Origin: Corynebacterium humireducens NBRC 106098 = DSM 45392
GTDB taxonomy: Bacteria > Actinomycetota > Actinomycetes > Mycobacteriales > Mycobacteriaceae
Assembly (NCBI RefSeq): GCF_000819445.1
Contig: NZ_CP005286.1
Coordinates: 248,001 to 312,000, forward strand
Length of the DNA stretch: 64,000 bases
Direction: 5' to 3'
This document shows, in pieces, positions 37,171-48,068 of the stretch; within the stretch, counting starts at the first letter, position 1, and each line of letters begins with the position of its first letter. The notes below the pieces were generated by a model. It was not told where the DNA came from and made no database searches. It saw only the letters and a program-made list of their open reading frames with translations. Position numbers and translations under genes: made by a program.

Positions 37171-38442
37171 ATGCGCGTCGCGATGATCTCCATGCACACC
37201 TCTCCGCTGCAGCAGCCCGGCTCGGGGGATGCCGGTGGCATGAACGTCTACGTCCTTAACACCGCCCGGGAACTCGCCCGGCAGGGGGTGGAGGTGGACA
37301 TCTTCACCCGCGCCACCCGCCCGAGTCAGGGGGAGGTGGTGGACGTCGAGAAGGGGCTGCGGGTGATCAACATCGTCGCCGGGCCCTACGACGGCCTCGA
37401 GAAGGAGGCGCTGCCCACGCAGCTGGCGGCCTTCGCCGGCGGCGTCGTGCAGTTCCACCGCTGCAACGACGTGGACTACGACCTCATCCACTCCCACTAC
37501 TGGCTGTCCGGCCAGGTCGGCTGGCTGCTCCGCGACCTGTGGGAGGTGCCGCTGGTCCATACCGCGCACACCCTGGCGGCGGTGAAGAACGCCCACCGGG
37601 GCGACGACGACTCCCCGGAGTCCGAGGCGCGGCGCATCTGCGAGCAGCAGCTCGTCGACAATGCCGAGGTGCTCGTGGTCAACACCCAGGAGGAGACCCT
37701 CGACCTCATCGACCACTACGACGCCGACCCCGACCGCATCGCGGTGGTCACCCCCGGCACCGACACCGCCCTGTTCACCCCGGGCACGGACCGCAACACC
37801 GAACGCTCGCGCCGCCTCCTCGGTATCCCCCTCGACGCCGAGCTCGTCGCGTTCGTGGGCCGTCTCCAGCAGTTCAAGGGCCCGCAGGTGCTCATCCGCG
37901 CGACCGCGGAGATGCTGCGCCGCAACCCGGAGCGCAAGCTGCGCGTCATCATCTGCGGTGGGGCCTCGGGAGCCGCGACCACGGAGCGCCAGTACATGAA
38001 TCTGGCCGCTGAGCTAGGGGTGTCGCGGAGGGTCCGCTTCCTCGACCCCCGCCCGCCGGAGGAGCTGGTGACCATCTACCAGGCCGCCGACATCGTCGCC
38101 GTGCCCAGCTACAACGAGTCCTTCGGACTGGTCGCCATGGAGGCGCAGGCCTGCGGCACCCCGGTGGTCGCCGCCCGCGTCGGCGGTCTGCCGGTCGCCG
38201 TCTCCGAGGGGGAGACGGGAGTGCTTGTCGACGGCCACGACACCGGCGACTGGGCCGACGCCCTGGAGAACCTCCTCGACGACGACGACACCCGCCTGCG
38301 GATGGCGACCGACGCCGTCCAGCACGCCGCGAACTTCTCGTGGTCGAACTCCGCCGCCCAGCTGGCGGCGGTGTACGCCGAGGCCCTGAGCCTGGAGGTC
38401 GACAACTGCCCGCAACGCCGCGAACGGGCCGAAGGGCTCTAA
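37171..38442 (+). CDS. mshA: D-inositol-3-phosphate glycosyltransferase (mycothiol synthesis)
   Basis: A 423-residue GT4 (GT-B fold) enzyme, the first step of mycothiol synthesis: UDP-GlcNAc plus inositol-3-phosphate. Visible are [49 protein letters not shown], and the C-terminal [29 protein letters not shown] with the E-x7-E nucleotide-sugar motif. TATCAT at 37159-37164 lies six bases before the ATG (leaderless signature). Gene order mshA-gpmA-senX3-regX3 is the same in mycobacteria. Confidence 0.96.
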   Translation: MRVAMISMHTSPLQQPGSGDAGGMNVYVLNTARELARQGVEVDIFTRATRPSQGEVVDVEKGLRVINIVAGPYDGLEKEALPTQLAAFAGGVVQFHRCNDVDYDLIHSHYWLSGQVGWLLRDLWEVPLVHTAHTLAAVKNAHRGDDDSPESEARRICEQQLVDNAEVLVVNTQEETLDLIDHYDADPDRIAVVTPGTDTALFTPGTDRNTERSRRLLGIPLDAELVAFVGRLQQFKGPQVLIRATAEMLRRNPERKLRVIICGGASGAATTERQYMNLAAELGVSRRVRFLDPRPPEELVTIYQAADIVAVPSYNESFGLVAMEAQACGTPVVAARVGGLPVAVSEGETGVLVDGHDTGDWADALENLLDDDDTRLRMATDAVQHAANFSWSNSAAQLAAVYAEALSLEVDNCPQRRERAEGL

Positions 38443-38494
38443 ACGGGGGGTATTAATCCGCACGCTACCGGCGGAATCGTGGCATATTGGAGAC

Positions 38495-39241
38495 ATGACC
38501 AACGGAAAGCTCATTCTTCTTCGCCACGGGCAGAGCCAGTGGAACAAATCGAACCAGTTCACCGGCTGGGTGGACGTTGACCTGACCGAGCAGGGCGTCG
38601 CCGAGGCTGTCCGCGGCGGCGAGATGCTCAAGGAGGCTGGTCTCCTGCCGGACATCGTCTACACCTCCCTGCTGCGTCGTGCCATCCGCACCGCGAACAT
38701 CGCGCTCAACGCCGCCGACCGTCACTGGATCCCGGTCGTCCGCGACTGGCGTCTCAACGAGCGCCACTACGGTGCGCTGCAGGGCCTGGACAAGGCCGAG
38801 ACCAAGGACAAGTACGGCGACGAGCAGTTCATGGCGTGGCGTCGTTCCTACGACACCCCGCCGCCGGAGCTGGCCGACGACGCCGAGTACTCCCAGTCCG
38901 ACGATGTGCGCTACGCCGCCCTGGAGAACGCACCGCGTACCGAGTGCCTCCTGGACGTCGTCAAGCGTTTCATCCCGTACTACCAGGAGGAGATCGAGCC
39001 GCGCGTCAAGCGTGGCGAGACCGTCCTCGTCGCCGCGCACGGCAACTCCCTGCGCGCGCTGGTCAAGCACCTGGACAACATCTCGGACGAGGACATCGCG
39101 GCCCTCAACATCCCGACCGGCATCCCGCTGGTCTACGAGCTGGATGCTGACGGCAAGGTCGTCAACCCGGGCGGCACCTACCTCGACCCCGAGGCGGCCG
39201 CCGCCGGTGCTGCCGCTGTCGCGGCACAGGGTGGCAAGTAG
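38495..39241 (+). CDS. gpmA: 2,3-bisphosphoglycerate-dependent phosphoglycerate mutase
   Basis: A 248-residue histidine phosphatase-fold enzyme of glycolysis. [10 protein letters not shown] carries the phosphorylated His (residue 11), [17 protein letters not shown] is the substrate loop, and [16 protein letters not shown] carries the second His. GGAG lies close to the ATG. Its TAG stop forms the first bases of the -10-like hexamer of senX3. Codon bias is that of a strongly expressed gene. Confidence 0.97.
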   Translation: MTNGKLILLRHGQSQWNKSNQFTGWVDVDLTEQGVAEAVRGGEMLKEAGLLPDIVYTSLLRRAIRTANIALNAADRHWIPVVRDWRLNERHYGALQGLDKAETKDKYGDEQFMAWRRSYDTPPPELADDAEYSQSDDVRYAALENAPRTECLLDVVKRFIPYYQEEIEPRVKRGETVLVAAHGNSLRALVKHLDNISDEDIAALNIPTGIPLVYELDADGKVVNPGGTYLDPEAAAAGAAAVAAQGGK

Positions 39242-39251
39242 CCTGTAGGGC

Positions 39252-40505
39252 GTGTCCGCCGTTCTCGCGTTCCTGTTGGGCGTCGCCGTCACCGGCGTCG
39301 CCTTTCCGGCGTTGAACTGGGCACGTAAGCGGATAGTCCGCCACCGTTCCTCGGCCACGCTCGAGGACAACCAGGTCACCACCGTCGGCCAGGTCCTGCA
39401 CCTGGCCATCCAGGGTTCCCCCACGGGCGTCACCGTCGTCGACCGCGGCGGTGAGGTGATCCTGTCGAACGCCCGCGCCCACGAGATGGCCCTCGTCCAC
39501 GACCGCACCCTCAACGAGCAGGTGTGGCAGGTGGCGGGGGAGGTCTTCGCGGACAAGGAGTCCCGCACGCTCGACCTCTCCATGCCCTACCGGCGCACGG
39601 GCAACCGCGTCTTCTCGGTGCGCGCACTGGTCAAGCCGTTGACGCTCGTCGACGACCGCTTCGTCATCATCTACGGCACCGACGAGAGTGAGAACGTGCG
39701 CATGGAGTCCGCCCGCCGTGACTTCGTGGCGAACGTCTCGCACGAACTCAAGACCCCGGTCGGCGGCATGGCGCTGCTGGCCGAGGCCCTCCTGGAGGAG
39801 GTCGACGACCCGGAGCACGTCATGTACTTCGGGCAGCGCCTGCACAAGGAGGCCCACCGCATGGCGGGCATGATCAACGAGCTCATCTCGCTGTCGAAGC
39901 TGCAGGGAGCGGAGCCGCTGCCGGAGATGGAGCCCGTCTCCGTCGACGACATCATCGACGAGGCCTTCACCCGCAACCAGGTCGCCGCCGACAACGCGGA
40001 CATCACCCTCACCAAGGGCGCCGACTCCGGCGTCTTCGTCATGGGTGACAAATCCCTGCTGGTCACCGCGGTGTCGAACCTCATCTCCAACGCCATCAAC
40101 TACTCCCCGCAGTCGGTGCCGGTCTCAGTGTCGCAGAAGGTGGCGAACGCGGACGTCGTGCTCATCCGCGTCACCGACCGGGGCATCGGCATCTCCCCCG
40201 AGGACCAGAAGCGCGTGTTCGAGCGTTTCTTCCGCGTCGACAAGGCGCGTTCCCGTTCGACGGGTGGCACCGGTCTGGGGCTGGCGATCGTCAAACACGT
40301 GGTGGCGAATCACGGCGGTAACATCAAGGTGTGGTCCCGTCCGGGTACGGGATCCACATTCACCATCGAACTTCCGATTCACCATCCCGACCCCGCGCCG
40401 GCCGCGATGACGGCGACGGGGCAGGATGATGAGGCACCATCCACCGGAACACTGCGTCAGGCGGTGTCCCGGGTGGCGACACGTCGAAAGGACAAAGCAT
40501 CATGA
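39252..40505 (+). CDS. senX3: Sensor histidine kinase SenX3
   Basis: A 417-residue membrane sensor kinase: a single N-terminal hydrophobic segment, a PAS-like domain (QGSPTGVTVVDRGGEVILSN), the dimerisation domain with phospho-His (FVANVSHELKTPVGGMALL), and a HATPase_c domain (NAINYSPQ, DRGIGISPEDQKRVFERFF, GGTGLGLAIVKHVV). It pairs with RegX3, which in mycobacteria senses phosphate starvation; in C. glutamicum the pair is called CgtS3-CgtR3. TAGCCT (39239-39244, starting with the gpmA stop) lies seven bases before the GTG. ATGA overlap with regX3. Confidence 0.93.
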   Translation: MSAVLAFLLGVAVTGVAFPALNWARKRIVRHRSSATLEDNQVTTVGQVLHLAIQGSPTGVTVVDRGGEVILSNARAHEMALVHDRTLNEQVWQVAGEVFADKESRTLDLSMPYRRTGNRVFSVRALVKPLTLVDDRFVIIYGTDESENVRMESARRDFVANVSHELKTPVGGMALLAEALLEEVDDPEHVMYFGQRLHKEAHRMAGMINELISLSKLQGAEPLPEMEPVSVDDIIDEAFTRNQVAADNADITLTKGADSGVFVMGDKSLLVTAVSNLISNAINYSPQSVPVSVSQKVANADVVLIRVTDRGIGISPEDQKRVFERFFRVDKARSRSTGGTGLGLAIVKHVVANHGGNIKVWSRPGTGSTFTIELPIHHPDPAPAAMTATGQDDEAPSTGTLRQAVSRVATRRKDKAS

Positions 40506-41197
40506 CGACGACCATCCTCATCGTCGAGGACGAAGAGTCTCTCGCCGATCCGTTGGCGTTCCTCCTGCGCAAGGAGGGCTTCGAGGTGATCATCGCCGGC
40601 GACGGTCCGACGGCGCTGGTGGAGTTCGAGAGGAACGACATCGACATCGTGCTGCTCGACCTCATGCTGCCGGGCATGTCCGGCACCGACGTGTGCAAGC
40701 AGCTGCGCACGACCTCCTCCGTCCCGGTCATCATGGTCACCGCGCGTGACTCCGAGATCGACAAGGTCGTCGGCCTCGAGCTGGGCGCGGACGACTACGT
40801 GACCAAGCCGTACTCCTCCCGTGAGCTCATCGCCCGCATCCGTGCGGTGCTGCGCCGTGGTGCGGACACCGACAACGCCGCCGACGACGTGGAGGAGCAG
40901 ATCCTCGAGGGGGGCCGCGTCCGCATGGACGTCGAGCGCCACACCGTCACCGTCGCCGGGGAGCCGGTGCCGATGCCGCTCAAGGAGTTCGACCTCCTGG
41001 AGTACCTCCTGCGCAACTCCGGCCGGGTGCTCACCCGTGGCCAGCTCATCGACCGCATCTGGGGCGCCGACTATGTCGGGGACACCAAGACCCTCGACGT
41101 GCACGTGAAGCGCCTGCGCTCCAAGATCGAGGAGGAGCCCTCCCGACCGAAGCACCTGGTCACCGTCCGCGGCCTGGGCTACAAGTTCGAGGCCTGA
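40502..41197 (+). CDS. regX3: Response regulator RegX3 (OmpR/PhoB family)
   Basis: A 231-residue regulator. The receiver domain has the acidic pair IVEDEES, the phospho-Asp in VLLDLMLPGMSG and the Lys in DYVTKPYSS; the C-terminal winged helix is of the PhoB type (LKEFDLLEYLLRNSGRVLTRGQLIDRIWG, VDVHVKRLRSKIEEEPSRP nearby as LDVHVKRLRSKIEE). Its ATG overlaps the senX3 stop. It ends four bases from the convergent permease gene, with no room for a terminator between. Confidence 0.94.
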   Translation: MTTTILIVEDEESLADPLAFLLRKEGFEVIIAGDGPTALVEFERNDIDIVLLDLMLPGMSGTDVCKQLRTTSSVPVIMVTARDSEIDKVVGLELGADDYVTKPYSSRELIARIRAVLRRGADTDNAADDVEEQILEGGRVRMDVERHTVTVAGEPVPMPLKEFDLLEYLLRNSGRVLTRGQLIDRIWGADYVGDTKTLDVHVKRLRSKIEEEPSRPKHLVTVRGLGYKFEA

Positions 41198-41201
41198 CCG
41201 C

Positions 41202-43847
41202 TCACCTCTCAATGGCCTCGAGCGGGGGGATGGCGGCCGCCTTCACGGCGGGGACGATCGAGGCCAGGATGCCGACGACCACCGCCGCCCCCACCATGAG
41301 CATGATGGCGGGCCAGGGGACCTCCTGCACCGTCAGACCCTTCACGGCGAGCACCCGCACGGCGGCCCAGCCGGCGGCCGTGCCCGCGACGACGCCCACC
41401 ACCGCGCCGTGCACGGTGATGATGAGCGACTCGACCTCGATGATGCGCCGGATGTCGCCGCGCTGCAGCCCGATGGCGCGGAGCGTGCCGATCTCGCGGA
41501 CACGTTCCGCCACGGAGAGCAGCAGCGTGTTGATGATGCCCAGCGTCGCGATCACCACCGCCAGCGCGAGCAGCGAGTAGATGATGAGCAGCAGCTGGTT
41601 GATCTGGGTGCCCAGCGCGGTGCTGTACTCCGAGTTCGACTTCACCTGGACGACCAGCAGCGGGGACATCGCGGCGTCGAGGTTGCGGCGCAGCTGCGTG
41701 GCGGGCACGGAGCCGTCGGAGGTGACGAACACCGACTGGCGGTTCACCTGGGCCGCGGCGTTGTCCAGCACCGCCTCGGCGGCGGCCCAGCTCACCGCGA
41801 TGTGGCCGAGCAGGGCGGTCTCCTGGTAGATGGCCGTCACGGGGATCCAGATGGCGTTCTCCTCGACGCCCTCGTGGACGGTCAGGGGGATGTAGTCGCC
41901 GACGCGGAGGTTGTTCTGCTCCGAGTACTCGGCGGACAGGGCGGCGGCCGGGGCGGACCCGTCGCTCAGCGCGCCGCTGGTGACACCGAGGTCCATGAAC
42001 AGCGAGAAGTCGTTGTCGAGCACGGTGGTGGTGCGGTGATTCCAGTTGTCGGCCTGGAGCGGCGCGGACATGAGGGTGCCGGTCTCCGCGACGCCCTTCA
42101 CCTGGTCGGTCACCTCCCGGATCTCGGGCGGGAGGAAGAGGCCGCTGCTGTTGCTCGCGCGGCCCTGCACGGAGCCGCCGCCGAGGCTGTCGAGGACGAA
42201 GGGGGCCGTGATCGTCGACTCGATGGCACCGGACACGCTCGCCCTCGCGGAGGCGCCGACGGTGCCCACCCCGGCGACGAGCCCGACCCCCAGGGCCAGG
42301 GCCAGGGCGGAGGTCGCCGAACGGCGGGGGTTGCGCACCGCGTTCTGCCGGGCGATGGTGCCCACGATTCCCAGGGGGAGGGTGAGGATCCGCCCGAGCG
42401 TCAGGCCGACGGCCGCGACGAGGGTCGGTCCGGCGAGCACCAGGGACCACAGGCCGAGGACCAGGCCGAGGGCGATGAGGGACAGCCGCAGGTCCACCGA
42501 GAGCACCCGGTCGTTCACCGAGCTGATGTACGCCGCACCGAGGATGAGCAGCGCGCTGAGCGACGTCACCGCCCCCGCCAGGAGGAGCTTGAGCCGGGGG
42601 ACGCGGGAGGTGCGGGTGTCGGAGAGGTCGAAGGACTGCACCGGCGGCAGCATGGCGGCGCGCCGGGCGGGGGCGAGGGAGGCCGCCATCGTGATGACCA
42701 CGCCGAAGAGCAGGGGAATGACAAAAGCCTCGGCCGGCCACACCATCGGCAGCGTCGCCAGCTCCCCGCCGGTGGCCGCGAACACCGCCAGCAGCACCGA
42801 GACGAACGCCACCGCCAGAGCGACGCCTACGACCGAACCGGCCAGGCCGACGAGCGCCGCCTCCAGGATGACGCTCACCGCCACCTGCACGGTGGACACC
42901 CCGAGGGAACGGAGGAGGGCGAACTCGCGGGTGCGCTGGCCGACGACCATCGCGAAGGTGTTGACGATGTTGAGGGACCCGATGAACAACGCCACCGCGC
43001 CGAAGATCACCAGGATGTAGCGCACGAACTCCAGCTGCTGGAGACGGTCGTCGGTCATGCGCTCGATGATCTGCTCGGGGAGCAGGGGGGTCAGCCCCCG
43101 GTAGGTGAGCCCCAGGCGGTTGCGCACGTCCATGGGGTCGGTGCCCGGCTCCACCGAGATGACGACCTGCGACGCGAAGTCCCCCTCCGTGAAGGAGGAC
43201 AGGTAGGCGTCCGGGGTGAACATCACCCCGATCCAGCCGGTCGTCTCCCGGGGGGACTCGTAGACGCCGACGAGGCGGACGTCGAGACGCTCCTGGGGGC
43301 TGATGACCAGCAGCCGGTCACCGACCTCCAGTCCGGCCCGCCGGACGGCGTTCGCGTTGACCATCACCTCGTCGGGGGTGATGGGCCAGCGGCCCTCGAG
43401 GATCGACGGGACGGGGCCGACGATCTCCCGGAACGGGTAGGCCGCGAACGGGTGGGCGCCCGAGGAGCCGGCCTGCAGGGGGGTGCCGTCCGGGCCGACG
43501 ACGATGATGCCGGAGGCGCCGGCGGAGCGGGTGCCCGTCGGCAGGCCGGGGCCGTCACCGATGACGTTGACGGCGCGGACGTCCGGCCAGGCGCGGACCT
43601 CGTCGATGACGGAGAAGGGCACCCCCTGCGGGGAGGAGGAGCTGCCCACGAGCCCGACGTCGACGCCGTCGACGCCGGCGTCGAGGATGTCGTCGAAGGA
43701 GCGTGCCAGCGACGAGGTGAGCAGCAGCGACCCGGCGATGAACGCGGTACCCAGGACGACGGACAGGAAGGTCAGGGCCAGTCGGCCCCGGTGGGCATGG
43801 AGGGAGCGCCTGGAGACGCGGAGGACCGGAGCCAGGCGACCCCTCAT
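41202..43847 (-). CDS. FtsX/MacB-type ABC transporter permease, large double form
   Basis: An 881-residue permease with two FtsX-like halves. The N-terminal signal-anchor ([23 protein letters not shown]) is followed by a MacB-type periplasmic core, three helices, a middle block of four helices, a second periplasmic core and a last set of three helices ([42 protein letters not shown]). Such permeases work with an ATPase in lipoprotein or peptide export; none is adjacent. The ATG at 43847 overlaps the TGA of the upstream gene (ATGA). Confidence 0.85.
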   Translation of the reverse strand: MRGRLAPVLRVSRRSLHAHRGRLALTFLSVVLGTAFIAGSLLLTSSLARSFDDILDAGVDGVDVGLVGSSSSPQGVPFSVIDEVRAWPDVRAVNVIGDGPGLPTGTRSAGASGIIVVGPDGTPLQAGSSGAHPFAAYPFREIVGPVPSILEGRWPITPDEVMVNANAVRRAGLEVGDRLLVISPQERLDVRLVGVYESPRETTGWIGVMFTPDAYLSSFTEGDFASQVVISVEPGTDPMDVRNRLGLTYRGLTPLLPEQIIERMTDDRLQQLEFVRYILVIFGAVALFIGSLNIVNTFAMVVGQRTREFALLRSLGVSTVQVAVSVILEAALVGLAGSVVGVALAVAFVSVLLAVFAATGGELATLPMVWPAEAFVIPLLFGVVITMAASLAPARRAAMLPPVQSFDLSDTRTSRVPRLKLLLAGAVTSLSALLILGAAYISSVNDRVLSVDLRLSLIALGLVLGLWSLVLAGPTLVAAVGLTLGRILTLPLGIVGTIARQNAVRNPRRSATSALALALGVGLVAGVGTVGASARASVSGAIESTITAPFVLDSLGGGSVQGRASNSSGLFLPPEIREVTDQVKGVAETGTLMSAPLQADNWNHRTTTVLDNDFSLFMDLGVTSGALSDGSAPAAALSAEYSEQNNLRVGDYIPLTVHEGVEENAIWIPVTAIYQETALLGHIAVSWAAAEAVLDNAAAQVNRQSVFVTSDGSVPATQLRRNLDAAMSPLLVVQVKSNSEYSTALGTQINQLLLIIYSLLALAVVIATLGIINTLLLSVAERVREIGTLRAIGLQRGDIRRIIEVESLIITVHGAVVGVVAGTAAGWAAVRVLAVKGLTVQEVPWPAIMLMVGAAVVVGILASIVPAVKAAAIPPLEAIER

Positions 43848-44716
43848 CGCGACGCCGGGTGGACGGCGGTGAACCCTCCGGCGGCGCGACGCTCGCAGTG
43901 CTCGGCGAGGATGTCGTAGGAGGGCTGACCCATCAGGGCGATGAGCTCCCGGCGCATCGACTTCCACAGCGGGTCCGGGTGGGTGTGGCACGCGCTCGCG
44001 CTCGAGCACCACCAGTCGAAGTCCTCGCCGCCGTTGCCCCAGGCACGGCGGTCGTACTCGCCGATGGTGGTGCGCAGGATCTCGACGCCGTCGGTACGCT
44101 CCTCATAGTCCTCGTAGCGGCGCAGCGGCACCTGCCAGCACACCTCCGGCTTCTCGACGGTCAGGTCGCGCCCCTCGGCCACCGCCCACTGGTGGATGGC
44201 GCAGCCGGTGCCCGTCGGCCAGCCCGCACGGTTGGCGAAGATGCAGGCGCCGCCGACGGTCTTCGTCTTGAGCGAGGGCTCGGCCTCGCCGTCGTCGCCG
44301 TCGAGTTCATCCCACACCAGCCAGGGCTCGAGGTCGATGGCCTCCCCCGTGGCGAAGTACTCGTCCACCCCCTTAGGGCGGTGCTGCCAGTACTTCGCGG
44401 GCATCTCGTGCACGGCGTTGTACAACTGGTCCCGGTCGGTCTCGTCGGCGAGGTAGGCGCCGTGGACACAGCAGCCGATATCGGTCTGCTGGAAGTCGAT
44501 GCCCTGGCACGCCTCCTGCCCGAAATGGCAGGTGTAGTGGGATTCCACCCAGGTCAGGTCGATGCTGAAGGTGTGCAGGGGGTCTTCGGGGTTGACGAAC
44601 TCGAACCACTCCCGCGGGAAGTCGGGAGCAGCCTCAGCGCCGGCGAGAATCTGCTTGCCGGCGGGAGAGGACTCGGGGAAACCCAGAAAAACCTGGGTCG
44701 AACGTGGGCGATTCAC
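43844..44716 (-). CDS. Cys-cluster protein, Rv0495c-like
   Basis: A 290-residue soluble protein with conserved-looking Cys/His groups: [55 protein letters not shown] and [15 protein letters not shown]. The spacing resembles YkgJ/DUF3109-type Cys-cluster proteins thought to bind zinc or an iron-sulfur centre. The same place next to ppx is held by Rv0495c in M. tuberculosis. Function unknown. It starts with GTG 34 bases from the divergent ppx start and overlaps the permease gene. Confidence 0.72.
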   Translation of the reverse strand: MNRPRSTQVFLGFPESSPAGKQILAGAEAAPDFPREWFEFVNPEDPLHTFSIDLTWVESHYTCHFGQEACQGIDFQQTDIGCCVHGAYLADETDRDQLYNAVHEMPAKYWQHRPKGVDEYFATGEAIDLEPWLVWDELDGDDGEAEPSLKTKTVGGACIFANRAGWPTGTGCAIHQWAVAEGRDLTVEKPEVCWQVPLRRYEDYEERTDGVEILRTTIGEYDRRAWGNGGEDFDWWCSSASACHTHPDPLWKSMRRELIALMGQPSYDILAEHCERRAAGGFTAVHPASR

Positions 44717-44750
44717 ACTTGACTACGTTAGACCGTCTACCCTTGGACAT

Positions 44751-45701
44751 GTGCGACTAGGTGTATTGGACGTGGGCAGTAACACTGTCCACATGGTGGC
44801 GGTTGATGCCCGGAACGGTGGTCACCCGACCCCGATGAGCGACTGGAAGACCAGCCTGCGACTCGTCGAGCTCATCGACGGCGACGGCGCCATCGGTGAC
44901 AAGGGTGTCAAGAGGCTGACGAGGGCCGTGGCTGAGGCCGCGGACCTCGCGAAGACCCTCGGATGTCAGGAGGTCATGTCCTTCGCGACGTCGGCGGTCC
45001 GTTCGGCGACGAACTCCGACGAGGTCCTCGACTCCGTCGAGGGGGACACGGGCGTGCGCCTCGAGGTTCTCTCCGGCGAGGACGAGGCCCGGCTGACCTT
45101 CCTCGCGGTGCGCCGCTGGTACGGCTGGTCCGCCGGCCGCATCACCAACCTGGACATCGGCGGCGGCTCCCTCGAGCTGTCCACCGGCTCCGACGAGACC
45201 CCCGACGTCGCGATCTCCCTCGACCTCGGCGCCGGTCGACTCACCCACCAGTGGTTCGACACCGACCCGCCGGAGCGCAAGAAGATCAACCTGCTGCGCG
45301 ACTACATCGACGCCGAGCTCACCGAACCCGCCCGTCAGATGCGCGCCTACGGCACCGCCGGACTGGCCGTCGGAACGTCGAAGACCTTCCGCACCCTCGC
45401 CCGCCTCACCGGCGCCGCACCCAGCGCCGAGGGCCCCTACATCAAGCGCACCCTGACCGCACCGGGTCTGCGCCAGCTCATCGCCTTCATCTCGCGCATG
45501 ACCGCCGCCGACCGCGCGGAGCTCGAGGGCATCAGTTCGGACCGTTCGCACCAGATCGTCGCCGGTGCGCTCGTCGCCGAGGCCAGCATGCGTGCCCTCG
45601 GCCTGGAGAAGATCGAGATCTGCCCGTGGGCGCTGCGCGAGGGCGTCATCCTCCGTCGCATCGACAAGGGGCTCGACCCGATCCCTGAGGAAAGGAAGTG
45701 A
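44751..45701 (+). CDS. ppx: Ppx/GppA-family exopolyphosphatase
   Basis: A 316-residue enzyme of the sugar-kinase/HSP70 actin fold that degrades polyphosphate (PPX1 type) or pppGpp. Visible are [17 protein letters not shown] (phosphate 1), [16 protein letters not shown] with ATSAx[17 protein letters not shown] (catalytic Glu region), [11 protein letters not shown] (phosphate 2) and [25 protein letters not shown] at 44738-44743 lies seven bases before the GTG (leaderless signature). Downstream of regX3 it fits a phosphate-related neighbourhood. Confidence 0.92.
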   Translation: MRLGVLDVGSNTVHMVAVDARNGGHPTPMSDWKTSLRLVELIDGDGAIGDKGVKRLTRAVAEAADLAKTLGCQEVMSFATSAVRSATNSDEVLDSVEGDTGVRLEVLSGEDEARLTFLAVRRWYGWSAGRITNLDIGGGSLELSTGSDETPDVAISLDLGAGRLTHQWFDTDPPERKKINLLRDYIDAELTEPARQMRAYGTAGLAVGTSKTFRTLARLTGAAPSAEGPYIKRTLTAPGLRQLIAFISRMTAADRAELEGISSDRSHQIVAGALVAEASMRALGLEKIEICPWALREGVILRRIDKGLDPIPEERK

Positions 45702-45703
45702 CC

Positions 45704-46555
45704 ATGAGCGACAAGCAGCTGACAGTCGCAGAGTTGCTCGCCCGCTCCGGCCGGGACACCGGGGACAGCAAGACCCCCCGCCCCCGTCGCCGACGCAGCC
45801 TGGAGGAGGGCGGCATCTCCGTCGCCGAACTCACCGGATCGATCCCGGCCGTCAAGGCCAAGCCCGCGGAATCCCGGCACTCCTCCGTGCCCATCGACGC
45901 CCCGGAGGGGGAGACCACCACCCCCGCCGCGCAGGTCTCCGACAAACAGGACAAGCAGGAACTGAGCCCGGTCGACCGGACCGCGGCGAAGGTCGCGGAG
46001 AAGCAGGCGGAGAAGGCCGAGAAGACCGAGGCGCCCGCGAAGGCCGAGGCGCCTGCGAAGACGGCCACCCCGACCCCGGGCACCGACGAGACAGTCGTCT
46101 TCCAGAAGGTCCCGGGTGAGGCGGCGGAGACCCCGGCCCCCGAGACCGGCGAGATGCCGGCGGTGAAGACCGCCGTCGCCACCTCCACCACCTCCACCGT
46201 CTCCGCCGTCGCGACGGCGGAGGACGTCGAGAAGCAGGAGGAGTCCGACGCCCTCGAGGTCACCGAGGACGCCGAGGATGGGGAGGACGAGGTCGAGGAG
46301 AAGACCTCGGTCACCGGTGTGATCCTCATGGCGCTGATCGGCATCGTGCTCGGCGTCGTCGTGTTCAAGGGCTTCGAGCTGCTCTGGGAGAGCTTCTCCC
46401 GTCCGGTGGTCGCCGTGCTGGCCGTGCTGGCGACGGTGGGCATCGTGGGTGTCGTGAAGGCCCTGCGTACCGCGAATGACGGCCTGTCGATGTTCCTGGC
46501 GGGACTCGTCGGTCTGGTGATGACGTTCGGACCGTTGGCGGTCGTGCTCATCTGA
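45704..46555 (+). CDS. Membrane protein with long disordered N-terminus (Rv0497-like)
   Basis: A 283-residue protein. Residues 1-200 are low-complexity, rich in Ala, Pro, Glu, Lys and Thr, including the conserved-looking [17 protein letters not shown] and [23 protein letters not shown]; the C-terminal 80 residues hold three membrane helices ([57 protein letters not shown]). M. tuberculosis has a similar protein, Rv0497, at the same place. The ATG at 45704 has AAGGAAG six bases upstream and follows ppx directly. Function unknown. Confidence 0.8.
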   Translation: MSDKQLTVAELLARSGRDTGDSKTPRPRRRRSLEEGGISVAELTGSIPAVKAKPAESRHSSVPIDAPEGETTTPAAQVSDKQDKQELSPVDRTAAKVAEKQAEKAEKTEAPAKAEAPAKTATPTPGTDETVVFQKVPGEAAETPAPETGEMPAVKTAVATSTTSTVSAVATAEDVEKQEESDALEVTEDAEDGEDEVEEKTSVTGVILMALIGIVLGVVVFKGFELLWESFSRPVVAVLAVLATVGIVGVVKALRTANDGLSMFLAGLVGLVMTFGPLAVVLI

Positions 46556-46577
46556 TCGATGTGGCACTCTGGTGGCC

Positions 46578-47393
46578 ATGACGAAAATTGTGGTTATCGG
46601 AGGAGGCAAGATCGGCGAGGCGCTGATCTCGGGTCTTGTCAACGCGGGTGTCTCCCCGCAGTCGATCACGGTCACCGGCCGTCGCCCCGAGCGTGGCGAG
46701 GAGCTGCGTGAGCGTTACGGCGTGCGTGACTCGACCGACAACCGGCAGGCCGCCGAGGACGCCGACGTGGTGTTCCTGTGTGTGAAGCCGAAGATGATCC
46801 TCGATGTGCTGGGGGAGATCAGCGGGGCGATCGAGGAGAATGACGTCACCACCGTGCTGGTGTCCATGGCGGCCGGTGTGACGCTGTCCGCGATGGAGGA
46901 CGCCGTCGTCGCGGGTACCCCCGTCGTGCGTGTCATGCCGAACACCCCGATGCTCGTGGGTCGTGGCATGAACGCCATCGCGACGGGACGGTTCGTCACC
47001 CCCGAGCAGCTGGAGCAGGTGCAGGAGCTCCTCTCGGTCGTCGGTGAGGTCCTGCCGGTCGCGGAGTCGGACATGGACGCCGTCACGGCGCTGGCGGGCT
47101 CCTCGCCCGCGTACTTCTTCCTCGTGGCGGAGGCGCTCATCGACGCCGGCGTCTCCCTCGGACTCACCCGTGACGTCGCGGAGAAGCTGGTGGTCACCTC
47201 CGCTGCGGGGGCGGGGATCATGCTGTCGGAGTCCGGGCAGGACCCGGCGACGCTGCGGGCCAACGTGTCCTCCCCGGCGGGCACGACGGTGGCGGCGCTG
47301 CGGGAACTGGAGGAGTCCGGCATCCGGGGGGCCTTCTTCCGGGCGACGGAGGCCTGCGCGCAGCGTTCGGAGGAGCTCGGGAACACCCTCTGA
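46578..47393 (+). CDS. proC: Pyrroline-5-carboxylate reductase
   Basis: A 271-residue NAD(P)H enzyme for the last step of proline synthesis. [18 protein letters not shown] binds the cofactor; [31 protein letters not shown] and the C-terminal [25 protein letters not shown] with [14 protein letters not shown] are family signatures. The ATG at 46578 or a GTG two codons earlier is the start; no good ribosome site is seen. Confidence 0.95.
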   Translation: MTKIVVIGGGKIGEALISGLVNAGVSPQSITVTGRRPERGEELRERYGVRDSTDNRQAAEDADVVFLCVKPKMILDVLGEISGAIEENDVTTVLVSMAAGVTLSAMEDAVVAGTPVVRVMPNTPMLVGRGMNAIATGRFVTPEQLEQVQELLSVVGEVLPVAESDMDAVTALAGSSPAYFFLVAEALIDAGVSLGLTRDVAEKLVVTSAAGAGIMLSESGQDPATLRANVSSPAGTTVAALRELEESGIRGAFFRATEACAQRSEELGNTL

Positions 47394-47542
47394 GGGGTAC
47401 CATGGGGGAAAATCCGGAAAATATCGGGCACTTAAGTCGCAGCAGTCACACAATTCACGCTAAGCTTGTCCAAGCACGTGCGTGTCCGTCCTGCGGGAGG
47501 GGAAGCCTGCAGCGCGCCACATGCTGAAGGGTTGAATGAAAT

Positions 47543-47734
47543 ATGACTAATGCAGACAAGGGCACCTTTCTCACGGTTGCGGAGGTCGCGGAGATCATGC
47601 GCGTCTCGAAGATGACCGTGTACCGGCTGGTTCACTCCGGTGACCTGCCGGCGGTCCGCGTGGGCCGTTCCTTCCGTGTTCACGAGAAGGCGGTCGACGA
47701 TTACCTCGACTCCTCGTACTACGAGGTCGGTTAA
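47543..47734 (+). CDS. Small excisionase-type HTH DNA-binding protein
   Basis: A 63-residue protein: FLTVAEVAEIMRVSKMTVYRLVHSGDLPAVRVGRSFRVH, here split, is a winged helix-turn-helix of the AlpA/Xis/MerR type. Directly downstream of proC, it corresponds in position and size to Rv0500A of M. tuberculosis, a chromosomal regulator, so it is not a phage remnant. Upstream are about 150 bases that probably hold its promoter, and a strong terminator follows. Confidence 0.88.
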   Translation: MTNADKGTFLTVAEVAEIMRVSKMTVYRLVHSGDLPAVRVGRSFRVHEKAVDDYLDSSYYEVG

Positions 47735-47743
47735 GTCCCCCGA

Positions 47744-47781
47744 TGCGGCGCCGGTCACCCCTGTGGGTGACCGGCGCCGCA
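47744..47781 (+). terminator. Strong intrinsic terminator
   Basis: Perfect 17-base arms (47744-47760, 47765-47781) with a CTGT loop, then GTCTTTCC. It separates the HTH gene from bS22. Confidence 0.92.
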
Positions 47782-47813
47782 GTCTTTCCGTCGTTTTCTA
47801 AGGGGAGCCACTT

Positions 47814-47842
47814 TTGGAGGCGCGGCAGGGCGCCGGTATGAT
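47814..47842 (+). promoter_or_regulatory. Promoter of the bS22 gene with a long leader
   Basis: TTGGAG at 47814-47819, 17-base spacer, TATGAT at 47837-47842. The start codon is at 47955, so the leader would be about 105 bases, long for this genome. Confidence 0.68.
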
Positions 47843-47954
47843 GAATCCCATTCGTGCCGACGGTACCTACCCGCGCAGCCAGCGTGGTCGAGAGTGCACC
47901 TCGAGGAAAGTCGGCAGGTTACGTACGTACTCACTCACGATCTGAGGAGACCCC

Positions 47955-48056
47955 ATGGGTTCTGTCATCAAGAAGCGCCGCAAGCGCATGTCCAAGAAGA
48001 AGCACCGCAAGATGCTGCGTCGTACCCGCGTCCAGCGTAGGAAGCTGGGCAAGTAG
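47955..48056 (+). CDS. Ribosomal protein bS22 (AURKAIP1/COX24 domain)
   Basis: A 33-residue, extremely basic peptide: [20 protein letters not shown], then [13 protein letters not shown]. This is the actinobacterial small-subunit protein bS22 seen in mycobacterial ribosome structures, held at the same place (Rv0500B) in M. tuberculosis. GAGGAGA lies five bases before the ATG. It has its own promoter and terminator. Confidence 0.93.
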   Translation: MGSVIKKRRKRMSKKKHRKMLRRTRVQRRKLGK

Positions 48057-48068
48057 TACCGGACGATC

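Noticed and set aside
41409..43919. An 836-codon plus-strand open frame over the permease gene
   Set aside because: Antisense shadow rich in His, Arg, Asp and Gly; no domain.
47543..47734. Prophage excisionase remnant
   Set aside because: The fold is excisionase-like, but the gene keeps the same place after proC in other Corynebacteriales and no phage genes are near.
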